64,000 bases of DNA from Bacteroidales bacterium (GTDB lineage Bacteria; Bacteroidota; Bacteroidia; Bacteroidales; GCA-2748055): positions 21,768-85,767 of the forward strand of contig JARGFP010000020.1 in the NCBI GenBank assembly GCA_029210585.1. The letters are read 5' to 3'. The position numbers and the translations under genes were made by a program. Of the stretch, positions 44,918-54,525 are shown one piece after another. The stretch's first letter is position 1; every line of letters begins with the position of its first letter. Below the pieces are notes generated by a model. It searched no databases, was not told the origin of the DNA, and worked only from the letters and a program-made list of their open reading frames with translations.

Positions 44918-47584
44918 TTATGCCGAATTGCGTTCTGCATTAATGATTCCGAACGAGCAGCGCATGGCCAGTTTCTCGTATACATTCTTCCGGTCACCTT
45001 TCATTTTCGGCACATCCTTTGATGCAGCGTCCTTTTCCGGTCCATCCTTTTCCGGTCCATCCTTTTTTGCTGCATCCTGCGCAGTTGCATCAGCTTTCAC
45101 GCCTTCGATTTCGCGGATCCTGTCGAGTGCATATTGCTGGATGGTAAGCAACGGAAGCTCGATCCGCTGCCGCATCTGGATAGACATTTTATTGACCGGT
45201 TTCAGCTCCATCAGTTCACTGGTACCTGCCAGTTTAAGCAGGTATCCGCGTGTAAGCCGGAACTCAGTGTGGATCATGTTCCACAGGCCACCGTATTCCG
45301 GGTGCGAGGAAAGGTATTCTGTTAATGGGAAAAAGCACTTTGTGAGTGCCATTTCACAATTTTCCAGGATGGTCCTGAAGAAGGATGAATTCCTGTACAG
45401 CACGGTGATCTCATTCCAGCGTCCGGCCTTCTCCAGTTTTTTCAGCGCGGTGCCCACCCCGTAATAGCCCGGCAGGTTCTGCTTGAGCTGGCTCCATGAG
45501 CCGACATAAGGTACGGCACGAAGGTCATCGAGGTTCAGCTTCCCGGATTTCCGTTTGGAGGGGCGGCTGCCAATATTGGCTTCCGAATAGTAACGGAGCG
45601 GACTGGCGAAGTTGAGGTATTCAAGGAAATTGGAAGTATTCTTGAGTTGGCTGTAGGCATCATAGCTCTCCCTGGCCAGTGCTTCAATAAGGGCATCCTC
45701 ATCTTTTGTCAGGGTGGGTTTGCCCCCGGAGAACAGGTCGCTCCACACTCCCGCGTGCATCAGCTGCTCCATATTGTAACGTGCCGTCTCCACGGTTCCG
45801 AAATTGGCACTGATGGTCTGCCCCTGGATGGTCAGCTGGATCTCCTTGTTGGCAATGTTCGATCCCATGGAGGAATAAAACTGGTGGGTGCGTCCACCGC
45901 CCCTTGCCGGCGGTCCGCCGCGGCCATCGAAGAATACCACCTGCACCCCGTACTCCTTGGCGACGGTGGTCAGGGCCTCCTTGGCCTTGTAGATGCTCCA
46001 GTTGGCCATCAGGAAACCGCCATCCTTGGTCCCGTCTGAAAACCCGAGCATGATGGTCTGGATGTCCTTCCTGCTCCGCAGGTGCTCCCGGTATGACTCC
46101 GTTTCATACAGCTTCCGCATCACTGAAGGGGCATTTTTAAGATCCTCAATGGATTCAAACAGGGGTACAATGTCAATGGTGAGCTCCTTGTCCTGCCATC
46201 CCGACAGGCGGAAGAGACCGTATACTTCAAAAATGTCCAGCGCGGTGCGGGTATGGCTAATGATGTACCTGTGACAGCCGTATTCACCATTGGAATCCTG
46301 TATGTTTTTAATCGCACGCATAGTTTCGATCACATCGCGATGTACTTCATCTTCCAGCATGGAAAGGTCGTCCAGTGAGGCTGCCCCCACGAGATGACCG
46401 ATTTTCTCCTCTGTCCCCATCTTGTTGTAATGTTCCGGCAAGGCGCCGGCACTGCCTGCGATCCTCTCCAGCAACGCATGGTGGACATTGCTGTCCTGCC
46501 GGATATCGAGCGAGGCAAAATGCATTCCGAACAGTTGCACTTTCATTACCAGGTTGTCGATGTATTCGATGAACAGGCTGTTGTGCTCGGTTTCCAGCAT
46601 GTTGCGAATCTCCAGCAGAAGTTCCAGTACCTTGTCAGCGGTAAGGTCGAACTTGCCGGCAGGCAGGTACATGTTGCGGTACAGCTTCTCTTCCAGGGCC
46701 TTCACGATGTGCAATACGCCTTTGAAGGTGAGCCTCTTTTTCAGTTGTTTTACCTCCTCGTAATAGGATCTGATGATGGATGTTCTCAGGGCACGGGCAA
46801 CCTTGAGGGCCGTTTCCGAACGCACGAACGGGTTCCCGTCGCGGTCACCCCCCGGCCAGAACCCGAGCTTGATCAGCCGGTTGCCGGGAAGGATACTTCC
46901 GGGGAACCTGTTGCTGACATACGAGAGGATATTCCCCGCGGCATGGTAGAATACGTTTTCAAGGTACCAGATCAGATTCACTGCTTCATCGTACGGCGTG
47001 GGTTTGCTGCTTTTGAAGAAAGGTGTTTTTCCCAGCTGCTGCAGGTAACTGTTCACAAGGGCCGTGTTGTCTTCAATAATCGCTTTTGCCAGGTCGCTGA
47101 TGATCACCAGCACCTCGCTGGGATAGAATTGCGTGGGATGCGCAGTGAGCACCAGGCGGACCGAAAAATCCTCAAATTTCTTCCTGATTTTCTCCTGCAT
47201 CTGCTTCTGGACAACTTCGGAATAGAGGTGGTTCATTGTACCCGATCCGCCCAGGTCGTTTACCTTCGGGAATGCCGCATCTTCCAGGGCATCGAACAGC
47301 ACTACCTGCCGCTCTGAATACTGGACAAACCGGAAGAGGAGATCGAGCTCCTCCTGCTCGGTGCTGTAGCTGGTATACTGCTCCAGGAACGACCGGATGA
47401 TTTCCACAGGTCCTTTCCCGGCCGCATACCCTTCCTCGCAATGGAGCAGGAAGATGGAGACCAGTACACCGGTTTTTTCAACCTTGTGAAATGGCAGGGC
47501 CGTGAAGAGGCTGTTGTACAACTGGAATTTAAGTCCGACTTCCTTGTTGAACACATTCAGAAAACTGTTGTCAGAAGGATTCAT
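44918..47584 (-). CDS. ppc: Phosphoenolpyruvate carboxylase
   Basis: 'LTAHPTQ', 'GFWPGGDRDGNPFV', 'LGFSDGTKDGGFLMANW', 'FDGRGGPPARGGG', C-term 'SFGIINAERNSA'. Confidence 0.93.
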   Translation of the reverse strand: MNPSDNSFLNVFNKEVGLKFQLYNSLFTALPFHKVEKTGVLVSIFLLHCEEGYAAGKGPVEIIRSFLEQYTSYSTEQEELDLLFRFVQYSERQVVLFDALEDAAFPKVNDLGGSGTMNHLYSEVVQKQMQEKIRKKFEDFSVRLVLTAHPTQFYPSEVLVIISDLAKAIIEDNTALVNSYLQQLGKTPFFKSSKPTPYDEAVNLIWYLENVFYHAAGNILSYVSNRFPGSILPGNRLIKLGFWPGGDRDGNPFVRSETALKVARALRTSIIRSYYEEVKQLKKRLTFKGVLHIVKALEEKLYRNMYLPAGKFDLTADKVLELLLEIRNMLETEHNSLFIEYIDNLVMKVQLFGMHFASLDIRQDSNVHHALLERIAGSAGALPEHYNKMGTEEKIGHLVGAASLDDLSMLEDEVHRDVIETMRAIKNIQDSNGEYGCHRYIISHTRTALDIFEVYGLFRLSGWQDKELTIDIVPLFESIEDLKNAPSVMRKLYETESYREHLRSRKDIQTIMLGFSDGTKDGGFLMANWSIYKAKEALTTVAKEYGVQVVFFDGRGGPPARGGGRTHQFYSSMGSNIANKEIQLTIQGQTISANFGTVETARYNMEQLMHAGVWSDLFSGGKPTLTKDEDALIEALARESYDAYSQLKNTSNFLEYLNFASPLRYYSEANIGSRPSKRKSGKLNLDDLRAVPYVGSWSQLKQNLPGYYGVGTALKKLEKAGRWNEITVLYRNSSFFRTILENCEMALTKCFFPLTEYLSSHPEYGGLWNMIHTEFRLTRGYLLKLAGTSELMELKPVNKMSIQMRQRIELPLLTIQQYALDRIREIEGVKADATAQDAAKKDGPEKDGPEKDAASKDVPKMKGDRKNVYEKLAMRCSFGIINAERNSA
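45017..45076 (-). repeat. 15-bp in-frame tandem repeat in ppc (KDGPE KDGPE KDAAS KD)
   Basis: Two identical 15-bp units 45032-45046 and 45047-45061 plus degenerate flanks. Confidence 0.85.
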
Positions 47585-47658
47585 GCTTTGAAAGGGGTTG
47601 ATTTACATCATTAACACGCGAAAAGGCGTGTTGTTTAATGATGTGGTCAAAACCCGGA

Positions 47659-48315
47659 CTAATCGTCGTCGTCACCCCCGTTGTAGTCTTCTTCCTCGTA
47701 TCCCAGCCTGTTATCCGATTCGTAGTAATAGATGCGTACCCTTGCTGCGTCTCTCAGAAAATCAATCCTTCCCACTTCGGCGCGATTGATCACCAGTCCG
47801 GTGCGTTCTTCCAGGTCCTGGAGCATCAGTTCGTAATTCTCCGGCTTGACCAGTTCAATTTTTTCATAATCGATGGTCTTGCGTGTTTCATGTTTGAGGA
47901 AGAACACTTTTTCAAGGAGGTAGGTCAGAACAATCACTGCCATGTTGGTGAACAGGAGTTCACTGTAGCTTATTTTCCTGTTGGCAAGTGCGTTGATGAC
48001 CGACACCCCGATCACCAGGAACAGGTAGGTCATCTCCTTGATTTCGATCTGTCGCGTGCGGTACCTGATAATTCCGAAGATAGCGAAAAGTCCGAGGGCA
48101 AATCCAAGTTCCAGGGTCACGTTTTCCAGCATGAAGCAGAGGAGAAACACGATGGTGGAGATCAGGAAATAGGTGAACAGGTAGTCTTTCCGGTTGGTGA
48201 TCTTGTAATAGAGGTATCTTACGATGACAATGATGACGATCGTGTTCAGGCTGAACCTCATCAGAAGTTCGATAAAATCTTCTACGTCAATAAGTTCAAT
48301 TCCAAATATTTCCAT
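47659..48315 (-). CDS. DUF4956-type membrane protein
   Basis: Multi-TM N-terminus, 'FGIIRYRTRQIEIKEMTYLFLVIGVSVINALA'. Confidence 0.8.
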   Translation of the reverse strand: MEIFGIELIDVEDFIELLMRFSLNTIVIIVIVRYLYYKITNRKDYLFTYFLISTIVFLLCFMLENVTLELGFALGLFAIFGIIRYRTRQIEIKEMTYLFLVIGVSVINALANRKISYSELLFTNMAVIVLTYLLEKVFFLKHETRKTIDYEKIELVKPENYELMLQDLEERTGLVINRAEVGRIDFLRDAARVRIYYYESDNRLGYEEEDYNGGDDDD

Positions 48316-48333
48316 GAATGTAGTTGTTACAGT

Positions 48334-49128
48334 TTAGTAGTTGAGATGATGATTAAATGATTCTTCAATTTTCCCCAGTTGTCGTAACCTGGGTTTTAAC
48401 AGATTCTTTTTTACCCCTGGTTTCATGAGCGCCGTTCCGATGCAGTATTTGCTGAAGCCAATGGCCTGGTAATGCGCATGCCGCAGGAGGGTGATCATGT
48501 CGGAATGGTTGGCATCCCTGTCGCGTTTGATTTCGATGACAGAAAACCCCGGAAGCTGGATTTCCATTGTTCCGCGGACATTCGAATAATTCAGTTCGAT
48601 ATCGATGGTGATGCGTTCCGGGGTGACCTTGTGCACCAGCGTGATCCGTTTGAAATAATTCTGTAGCGCCGGGGTGATTTCGCCGATAGAATAGGGTGAA
48701 TTGTCTGCCAGGAATTTCCCGGTCCGGTCCTCCGAAATATCATTGGAATTCTCCGGCCGGATGCGCCGTTTGATGGTTTCCCCCCTGTTGTTTTTGTATT
48801 TGATCTCAAAGAAGGTGAGGCCCGTATCCACGTATTTGCGTACCCTGACCTTATACCGGTTCATCCTCCTGTTGTGATGCTCATGGTACATGGCCAGCTG
48901 CGGCGTGTCATAATAGAGTGTGTGGTAGTCATGGATCCGCTTTTCCTCCACTTCAAGCACACGGTATTTCTCATGTATTTCTTCCAGCAGCCCGGGCACC
49001 ACTGTGGAAGGGATCACATATTTGGTATCCCTGCGGCGCATAAGTCTGACGTGCTCCATCTCTTTGAGGGAGATGGGCGCCATGTTACCGATCACATCTG
49101 CAACCTGCCTGCTTAGTGGAATGTCCAT
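48334..49128 (-). CDS. VTC domain (polyphosphate polymerase-like) protein
   Basis: 'MRRRDTKYVIP', 'YHTLYYDTPQLAMYHEHHNRRMNRYKVRVRKYVDTGLTFFEIKYKNNRGETIKRRI', 'SVIEIKRD'; start from MDIPLSRQVADVIG approximate. Confidence 0.85.
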   Translation of the reverse strand: MDIPLSRQVADVIGNMAPISLKEMEHVRLMRRRDTKYVIPSTVVPGLLEEIHEKYRVLEVEEKRIHDYHTLYYDTPQLAMYHEHHNRRMNRYKVRVRKYVDTGLTFFEIKYKNNRGETIKRRIRPENSNDISEDRTGKFLADNSPYSIGEITPALQNYFKRITLVHKVTPERITIDIELNYSNVRGTMEIQLPGFSVIEIKRDRDANHSDMITLLRHAHYQAIGFSKYCIGTALMKPGVKKNLLKPRLRQLGKIEESFNHHLNY

Positions 49129-49368
49129 AGAATGAATGAGTAGTACATTCGAATAAATAATCAAACCCACACAAAAATAGTTATTTGAAGTACTAATCGG
49201 GCACTTCGGGGTTAAGATTTTCAAATAATTTACAGTCCTTTTCGAAAAACGTATCAATCCCAGGGGGAAATATTCGCTGCACTTCCTCCGTTTGAACATA
49301 CAGTGTTAAAAACTAATCTGAATCCGGATGCATGATTCGGTTATTTTTAGCAAAATATTCGAGAGCGC

Positions 49369-50382
49369 ATGCTGGGGAAACAATTGCTGATAGTTGTGTT
49401 GATCACATGGAGTGCAGGGGTGGATGCCCAGGGACAGATGTCCAGGGATGCATACATACAGTCCTATGCAGACATTGCCATGAAGGAGATGGTTCGTGCA
49501 GGGATTCCCGCAAGTATCAAGCTTGCACAGGGGTGCCTGGAATCTGACAATGGAAACAGCAGGCTCGCGCGCAGTGCGAAAAATCATTTCGGAATCAAAT
49601 GTCATGACTGGACCGGCAGGAAGATCCATCATGATGATGACGAGAGAAACGAATGTTTCAGGCGCTACCGGACTGTCAATGACTCCTACATAGATCATTC
49701 CGACTTCCTGACCAGCAAGCCGCGTTATGCTGAATTGTTCCTGCTGCAGAAGAACGATTACAAGGGGTGGGCCAACGGACTCAAAAAGGCGGGCTATGCA
49801 ACCAACAGGCAGTATGCCGAACTGCTGATCAGGATCATCGAGGAGAATGAACTCTACAAGTACGACGAGATGGTCCTTGCAGGCAGACTGCGGCCGGGCA
49901 GGCCCGATAGCCCGGTTAGTCCGGGACCGGCACCGGGAGCGTCACGCGAGATACTTGTCAACAACCGGATCGACTATATCATTGCCCAGCCGGGTGATAC
50001 CCCGGATGGATTACGTGAAGAATTCGACCTGTACCCGGGAGAACTCTTCAGGAACAACGACATCAGCCGCGATACTCCGCTGGAGCCGGGCATGGTGATC
50101 TACCTGCAGCCCAAACGCTGGAGGGCGGAGCGTGGGAACGAAACACATATTGTTCAGGAGGGACAAACCATGTGGGAGATCTCCCAGATATACTGTGTGA
50201 AACTCGGCCGGCTCTACCGGATCAATTACCTGAAAGAGGATGCAGAACCGGAACCCGGGACCGGGATCTGGCTGCGCCGGAGAAAACCTGATGAGAATCT
50301 GTTCCGCAACCGTTTGCCTGGACCGGAAGAGGAAGTGCCCGCGGAGGACAGCACGGAGATGGAGTTTGAATTTGATGGCTGA
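49369..50382 (+). CDS. Glucosaminidase (mannosyl-glycoprotein endo-beta-N-acetylglucosaminidase-like) with LysM region
   Basis: 'IPASIKLAQGCLESDNGNSRLARSAKNHFGIKCHDWTG'; 'HIVQEGQTMWEISQIYCVKLGRLYRINYL' LysM. Confidence 0.88.
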   Translation: MLGKQLLIVVLITWSAGVDAQGQMSRDAYIQSYADIAMKEMVRAGIPASIKLAQGCLESDNGNSRLARSAKNHFGIKCHDWTGRKIHHDDDERNECFRRYRTVNDSYIDHSDFLTSKPRYAELFLLQKNDYKGWANGLKKAGYATNRQYAELLIRIIEENELYKYDEMVLAGRLRPGRPDSPVSPGPAPGASREILVNNRIDYIIAQPGDTPDGLREEFDLYPGELFRNNDISRDTPLEPGMVIYLQPKRWRAERGNETHIVQEGQTMWEISQIYCVKLGRLYRINYLKEDAEPEPGTGIWLRRRKPDENLFRNRLPGPEEEVPAEDSTEMEFEFDG

Positions 50383-50480
50383 GGATAGCCAGCCGGATGT
50401 TCATAAATTGTTAATCAAATTGAACCTCAAAACTTTACAAAGGAACGGAGGTATTGTACATTTACTGAAAATTCGTTGCC

Positions 50481-50969
50481 GTGTCCAGTTCACTTACATC
50501 ATCGCCCGGTGCCCGTTATCCTGACCTGTTTCCAGACGGCAGGCAGACCAGGATTGATTTTTTTAGGTCGGGGAAGCGCAGGAGTATAGACCAGCATGTC
50601 GTGGTGCCCAAAAAGGGTACCTTTGAATGGTGGCACGCGATCACCGGGTGGCTCAGGTCTGCAAGGCATGAGCAGGAACACCAGATGGAGGCATACCGCG
50701 GGTTCCTGGAGCAGCGTAGTTACAAGAAAAAAACCTGCGACAGTTATATCTACATGTTGCGGAAATTCTTTGCCTATGTTGATGAAAAGAAAGTAGAGGA
50801 ACTGACCCTGGGTGATATTGAGGACTACAATTACGATTTTTTCGTCAGGGGAAAATATTCAAGATCCTACCAGCTTCAGTTCATCAACGGGCTGACCCTT
50901 TACCTTGAATTTGCCCAGGGAGTGAAAGTCAATCTGAAAGGTCTGCGACGCCCTTCGGCCCGGAGGTGA
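50481..50969 (+). CDS. Stand-alone integrase SAM-like (core-binding) domain protein, no catalytic domain
   Basis: 'MEAYRGFLEQRSYKKKTCDSYIYMLRKFFAYVDEKKVEELTLGDIEDYNYDFF...NLKGLRRPSARR*'. Confidence 0.6.
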   Translation: MSSSLTSSPGARYPDLFPDGRQTRIDFFRSGKRRSIDQHVVVPKKGTFEWWHAITGWLRSARHEQEHQMEAYRGFLEQRSYKKKTCDSYIYMLRKFFAYVDEKKVEELTLGDIEDYNYDFFVRGKYSRSYQLQFINGLTLYLEFAQGVKVNLKGLRRPSARR

Positions 50970-50976
50970 TGTTCGC

Positions 50977-52134
50977 TCAATGCACCACACATTCATTGAT
51001 ATCCCCCCTGAATCCCCGTAAAAAATCAGCCACCGGCATTCGTTTCTTTCCGGCGGCCTGGAGGGAGACGAGTCGGAGCCAGCCATCGCCTGTCATCACT
51101 TCCAGCGTGGTTGCATTGTCGGAGCGCAGGGTTCCCGGCGCCGCTTCCATGCCCTGACCTGCTTTCAGTTCTTCGTTCTGGCCCGCGGCCTGACTGGTCT
51201 GCTCCCCGCCCTGGCCTGCGGTGTGTTCTCCGCCCTGTCCGGGGGCACGTTCTTTTCCCTGTCCGGGGGCACGTTCTTTTCCCTGTCCAGCGGTACGTTC
51301 TTCGTTCTGTCGGGCGGTCGGTGACTGGTTCAGTTCGCCGGTCTTTTTGGTGGCAAAGACCTTCAGCATGGACTGTTCCCCGCCAGGCTCCACCAGGTAT
51401 GTAAATGCGCCCGGAAACGGGCTAAGACCACGTATGAGGTTATGGACCGTTGCACTTCCCCTGCTCCAGTCGATCCTGCAATCCGGTTTAAATATTTTGG
51501 GCGCTTTTTTCAGCTGGTCAGCCGGAATGTTGAATGCTTCCTGCGGAACGGGAGCAACGGTACCCTGCATCACCTGTTCGATGGTCCTGACCAGCAGTGC
51601 TGCACCGGTTTCCATCATTCGGTCATGCAACTCACCTGCATCCTGGTCCGGCCCGATGGTCATTTCTTCCTGCAGCAGGATTTTCCCGGTGTCGATCTCC
51701 CGGTCGATCAGGAAGGTGGTCAGCCCGGTCGATTCTTCACCGTTGATGATGCACCAGTTGATGGGTGCCGCACCGCGGTAGTGGGGAAGGAGGGAGGCAT
51801 GCAGGTTGATGGTGCCATGTTCAGGCAGGGTCCATACCGCTTCCGGGAGCATCCGGAAAGCCACTACGATGAACAGGTGGGCCTTCAGACCGGCAAGTTC
51901 CCCGATAAAAGCAGTATCCTTAAGTTTTTCAGGCTGCAGTACCGGGCAGTCAAGCGTATTTTCTGCATACACTTTTACCGCGGGCGATGTAATTTTTTTT
52001 CCCCTGCCGGCAGGTTTGTCAGGTGCAGTGACCACACCCGCTATATTCATCCCGGCTGACCTGATCGCCTTGAGGGGTGCTACAGCAAATTCCGGCGTAC
52101 CCATAAAGACGATCCGGATGTCGCTGTTTGTCAT
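50977..52134 (-). CDS. fmt: Methionyl-tRNA formyltransferase with internal repeat insertion
   Basis: '[19 protein letters not shown]', '[36 protein letters not shown]', C-terminal '[15 protein letters not shown]'. Confidence 0.95.
   Translation of the reverse strand: MTNSDIRIVFMGTPEFAVAPLKAIRSAGMNIAGVVTAPDKPAGRGKKITSPAVKVYAENTLDCPVLQPEKLKDTAFIGELAGLKAHLFIVVAFRMLPEAVWTLPEHGTINLHASLLPHYRGAAPINWCIINGEESTGLTTFLIDREIDTGKILLQEEMTIGPDQDAGELHDRMMETGAALLVRTIEQVMQGTVAPVPQEAFNIPADQLKKAPKIFKPDCRIDWSRGSATVHNLIRGLSPFPGAFTYLVEPGGEQSMLKVFATKKTGELNQSPTARQNEERTAGQGKERAPGQGKERAPGQGGEHTAGQGGEQTSQAAGQNEELKAGQGMEAAPGTLRSDNATTLEVMTGDGWLRLVSLQAAGKKRMPVADFLRGFRGDINECVVH
51130..51318 (-). repeat. 24-bp in-frame tandem repeat (GQGKERAP, ~7 copies) inside fmt
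   Basis: Two identical 24-bp units at 51233-51256 and 51257-51280, plus diverged copies on both sides. Confidence 0.9.
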
Positions 52135-53387
52135 TCTGCAGGTTTGTTATAGGTAGCAAGGTCCAGGAAATGGCCCATCTTGGTTCGCTTTGTCTCGAGG
52201 TAGAACTGGTTGTGCTTGTTGGGAGGTACTTCCAGGGGCAGTGTTTCAACGATTTCCAGTCCGTATCCTTCCAGTCCTTTTCGCTTGATCGGGTTGTTCG
52301 AGAGCAGGCGGACCTTTCCGATGCCCAGCTCATGCATGATCCCGGCACCCACGCCGTAATCGCGGTCATCCTCACCGAAACCCAGTTCCAGGTTGGCCTG
52401 CACCGTATCCATACCGCCTTCCTGCAGTTTGTATGCACGCATCTTGTTGTAAAGCCCGATGCCACGACCTTCCTGGTTCAGGTAGATCACTGCCCCGGTA
52501 CCTTCCTTGTCGATCATTTCCATGGCCTTGTGCAGTTGCTCACCACAGTCGCATTTATAACTGGCAAATATATCCCCTGTCACGCACGACGAATGCACGC
52601 GCACCAGCACGGCATCTTCCTTGGTCCAGGTGCCCTTGGTCAGTGCAACATGTTCCATCCCGTTCGATTTCTGGATGAAGGGGGTCAGTTTGAATTCACC
52701 ATAGGCCGTGGGAAGATTCACTTCCACGCCTTTCACGATGATGCTTTCCGACTTCAGCCTGTAGGCGATCAGGTCCTTGATGGTGACGATTTTCAGCTTG
52801 AATTTTTCCGCGATCCTGGCCAGCTCGGGCAGTCTTGCCATGGAGCCGTCTTCATTCATGATCTCCACCAACACTCCACCCGGTTTCAGGTTCGCCAGCT
52901 TCGACAGGTCCACGGCAGCTTCTGTATGCCCGGCCCTGCGAAGTACACCCAGGAATTTGGATTTGAGGGGGAAAATATGGCCCGGTCTGCCCAGGTCGTC
53001 GGGACGCGTGGACGGATCCACCAGTGCACGTACCGTCTTGGCACGGTCCGATGCAGAGATTCCTGTGGTGGTGCCACTGCCTATCAGGTCCACGGAAACC
53101 GTGAACGCGGTATTGTGACTGCTGGTGTTGGATTTGACCATCATGGGCAGGTCCAGTTCCTTGCAGCGTTCTTCGGTCAGCGCAGCACAGATCAGTCCGC
53201 GACCATGCACAGCCATGAAATTGATCGTCTCCGGTGTGGCAAGTTCGGCTGCAGCGATGAAATCCCCTTCGTTCTCCCTGTCTTCATCATCTACGACGAT
53301 AATGATCTTTCCATTGCGGATATCTTCGATTGCCTCTTCTATCGAATTTAACTTAATATCTTTATCTGTTTGTTGGTTGCCAGACAT
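52131..53387 (-). CDS. ribBA: Bifunctional 3,4-dihydroxy-2-butanone-4-phosphate synthase / GTP cyclohydrolase II
   Basis: '[25 protein letters not shown]', '[28 protein letters not shown]', '[11 protein letters not shown]'. Confidence 0.96.
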   Translation of the reverse strand: MSGNQQTDKDIKLNSIEEAIEDIRNGKIIIVVDDEDRENEGDFIAAAELATPETINFMAVHGRGLICAALTEERCKELDLPMMVKSNTSSHNTAFTVSVDLIGSGTTTGISASDRAKTVRALVDPSTRPDDLGRPGHIFPLKSKFLGVLRRAGHTEAAVDLSKLANLKPGGVLVEIMNEDGSMARLPELARIAEKFKLKIVTIKDLIAYRLKSESIIVKGVEVNLPTAYGEFKLTPFIQKSNGMEHVALTKGTWTKEDAVLVRVHSSCVTGDIFASYKCDCGEQLHKAMEMIDKEGTGAVIYLNQEGRGIGLYNKMRAYKLQEGGMDTVQANLELGFGEDDRDYGVGAGIMHELGIGKVRLLSNNPIKRKGLEGYGLEIVETLPLEVPPNKHNQFYLETKRTKMGHFLDLATYNKPAE

Positions 53388-54525
53388 CTTTCCTGATCCC
53401 TCCTATATTGTTAATAAAACCATGTAATAATGCGATATTCATGGTGACAAAATGTCTTACGAACCGCAAAAATACAATATGTATTCCGATTTTGCTCAGA
53501 AAATAGTCAATAATCGGCAGACAGAGTGCACCGAAAAGGCCCCAGAGCGTGTATTCGTAGAACTGGTGGGAGGAACAGAGCATTATATTTGACAGCATAA
53601 AAAGAAGAAAGATGAACGGACCGAGCCATCGGATCACCTTGTGTGAAATATAGGCAAAGGATGCTCCTTTCCAGGGAGTAAGCAGTTCCCTGGCGAAATA
53701 GCGCAGGTTCCTGTAATTCCCGGTGGCAATCCTCACTTTCCGTCTGTATTCTTCCGACATCAGGTTGGGTACATCTTCATACGTGACCGCGTTGATATCC
53801 AGGATCACCTGCTTCCGCTTCCTCAAAACATTCATCGATATAAAAAAGTCATCCACTGCGAATCCCCGGGGTACCTCCGTATACAACTCCTTCCTGATCG
53901 CGTAAACCGATCCCTCCACACCAATGGTCGCCCCCCAGGTGATCCCTTCCCTGTATTTAATCAGGATCTCCCTCGACATGAACGCCTTCTCCTGGATCGA
54001 AACACCATTCTTCTCAACGGTTTCATTGATCACATTCCCGCCCACGATACCGATCTCAGGATTCCTGAAATGCCGCATCAGCCGTGGGATCGTCTGCCTG
54101 TGAAACATCACGTTTGCATCGGTCATGATGATATACGCATCCCTGGTCTTCCCGGTCAGATGATTGATCACACCAGGCTTCCCCCGCCGTTCATTGAAAA
54201 TGACCGGCTTTACTCGCGGATCCTTTTCAGCATAGGCAACCAGAATCTCGTTGGTACGGTCGGTGGATGCATCAGATCCTGTGATCACGGTAATTTTCTC
54301 CGGCGGATACGCCGATGCCATGATTGAATCCAGTTTCGCGGCAATTACCTTTTCCTCATTGTAGGCCGACATCAGGATGGTGACCGGCGGATACGCATCC
54401 TCGTCATAATAATCCTCATTTTCCCGTTTTCCCAGCGAAATCAGGTGCAGCAACCAGGGATAAAGTACATAGGAATGCACGATCAACAAAAGCGATGCCC
54501 AGAATATGATGTGCAAGGGATTCAT
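53362..54525 (-). CDS. Glycosyltransferase family 2 (membrane)
   Basis: '[23 protein letters not shown]', '[15 protein letters not shown]', C-terminal TMs. Confidence 0.88.
   Translation of the reverse strand: MNPLHIIFWASLLLIVHSYVLYPWLLHLISLGKRENEDYYDEDAYPPVTILMSAYNEEKVIAAKLDSIMASAYPPEKITVITGSDASTDRTNEILVAYAEKDPRVKPVIFNERRGKPGVINHLTGKTRDAYIIMTDANVMFHRQTIPRLMRHFRNPEIGIVGGNVINETVEKNGVSIQEKAFMSREILIKYREGITWGATIGVEGSVYAIRKELYTEVPRGFAVDDFFISMNVLRKRKQVILDINAVTYEDVPNLMSEEYRRKVRIATGNYRNLRYFARELLTPWKGASFAYISHKVIRWLGPFIFLLFMLSNIMLCSSHQFYEYTLWGLFGALCLPIIDYFLSKIGIHIVFLRFVRHFVTMNIALLHGFINNIGGIRKDVWQPTNR

Noticed and set aside
46394-47317. 307-aa antisense ORF opposite ppc, and similar ones at 27554-28585, 29127-30113, 32571-33500 and 20924-21790
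   Set aside because: All lie fully opposite well-supported genes; typical spurious ORFs of codon-biased sequence.
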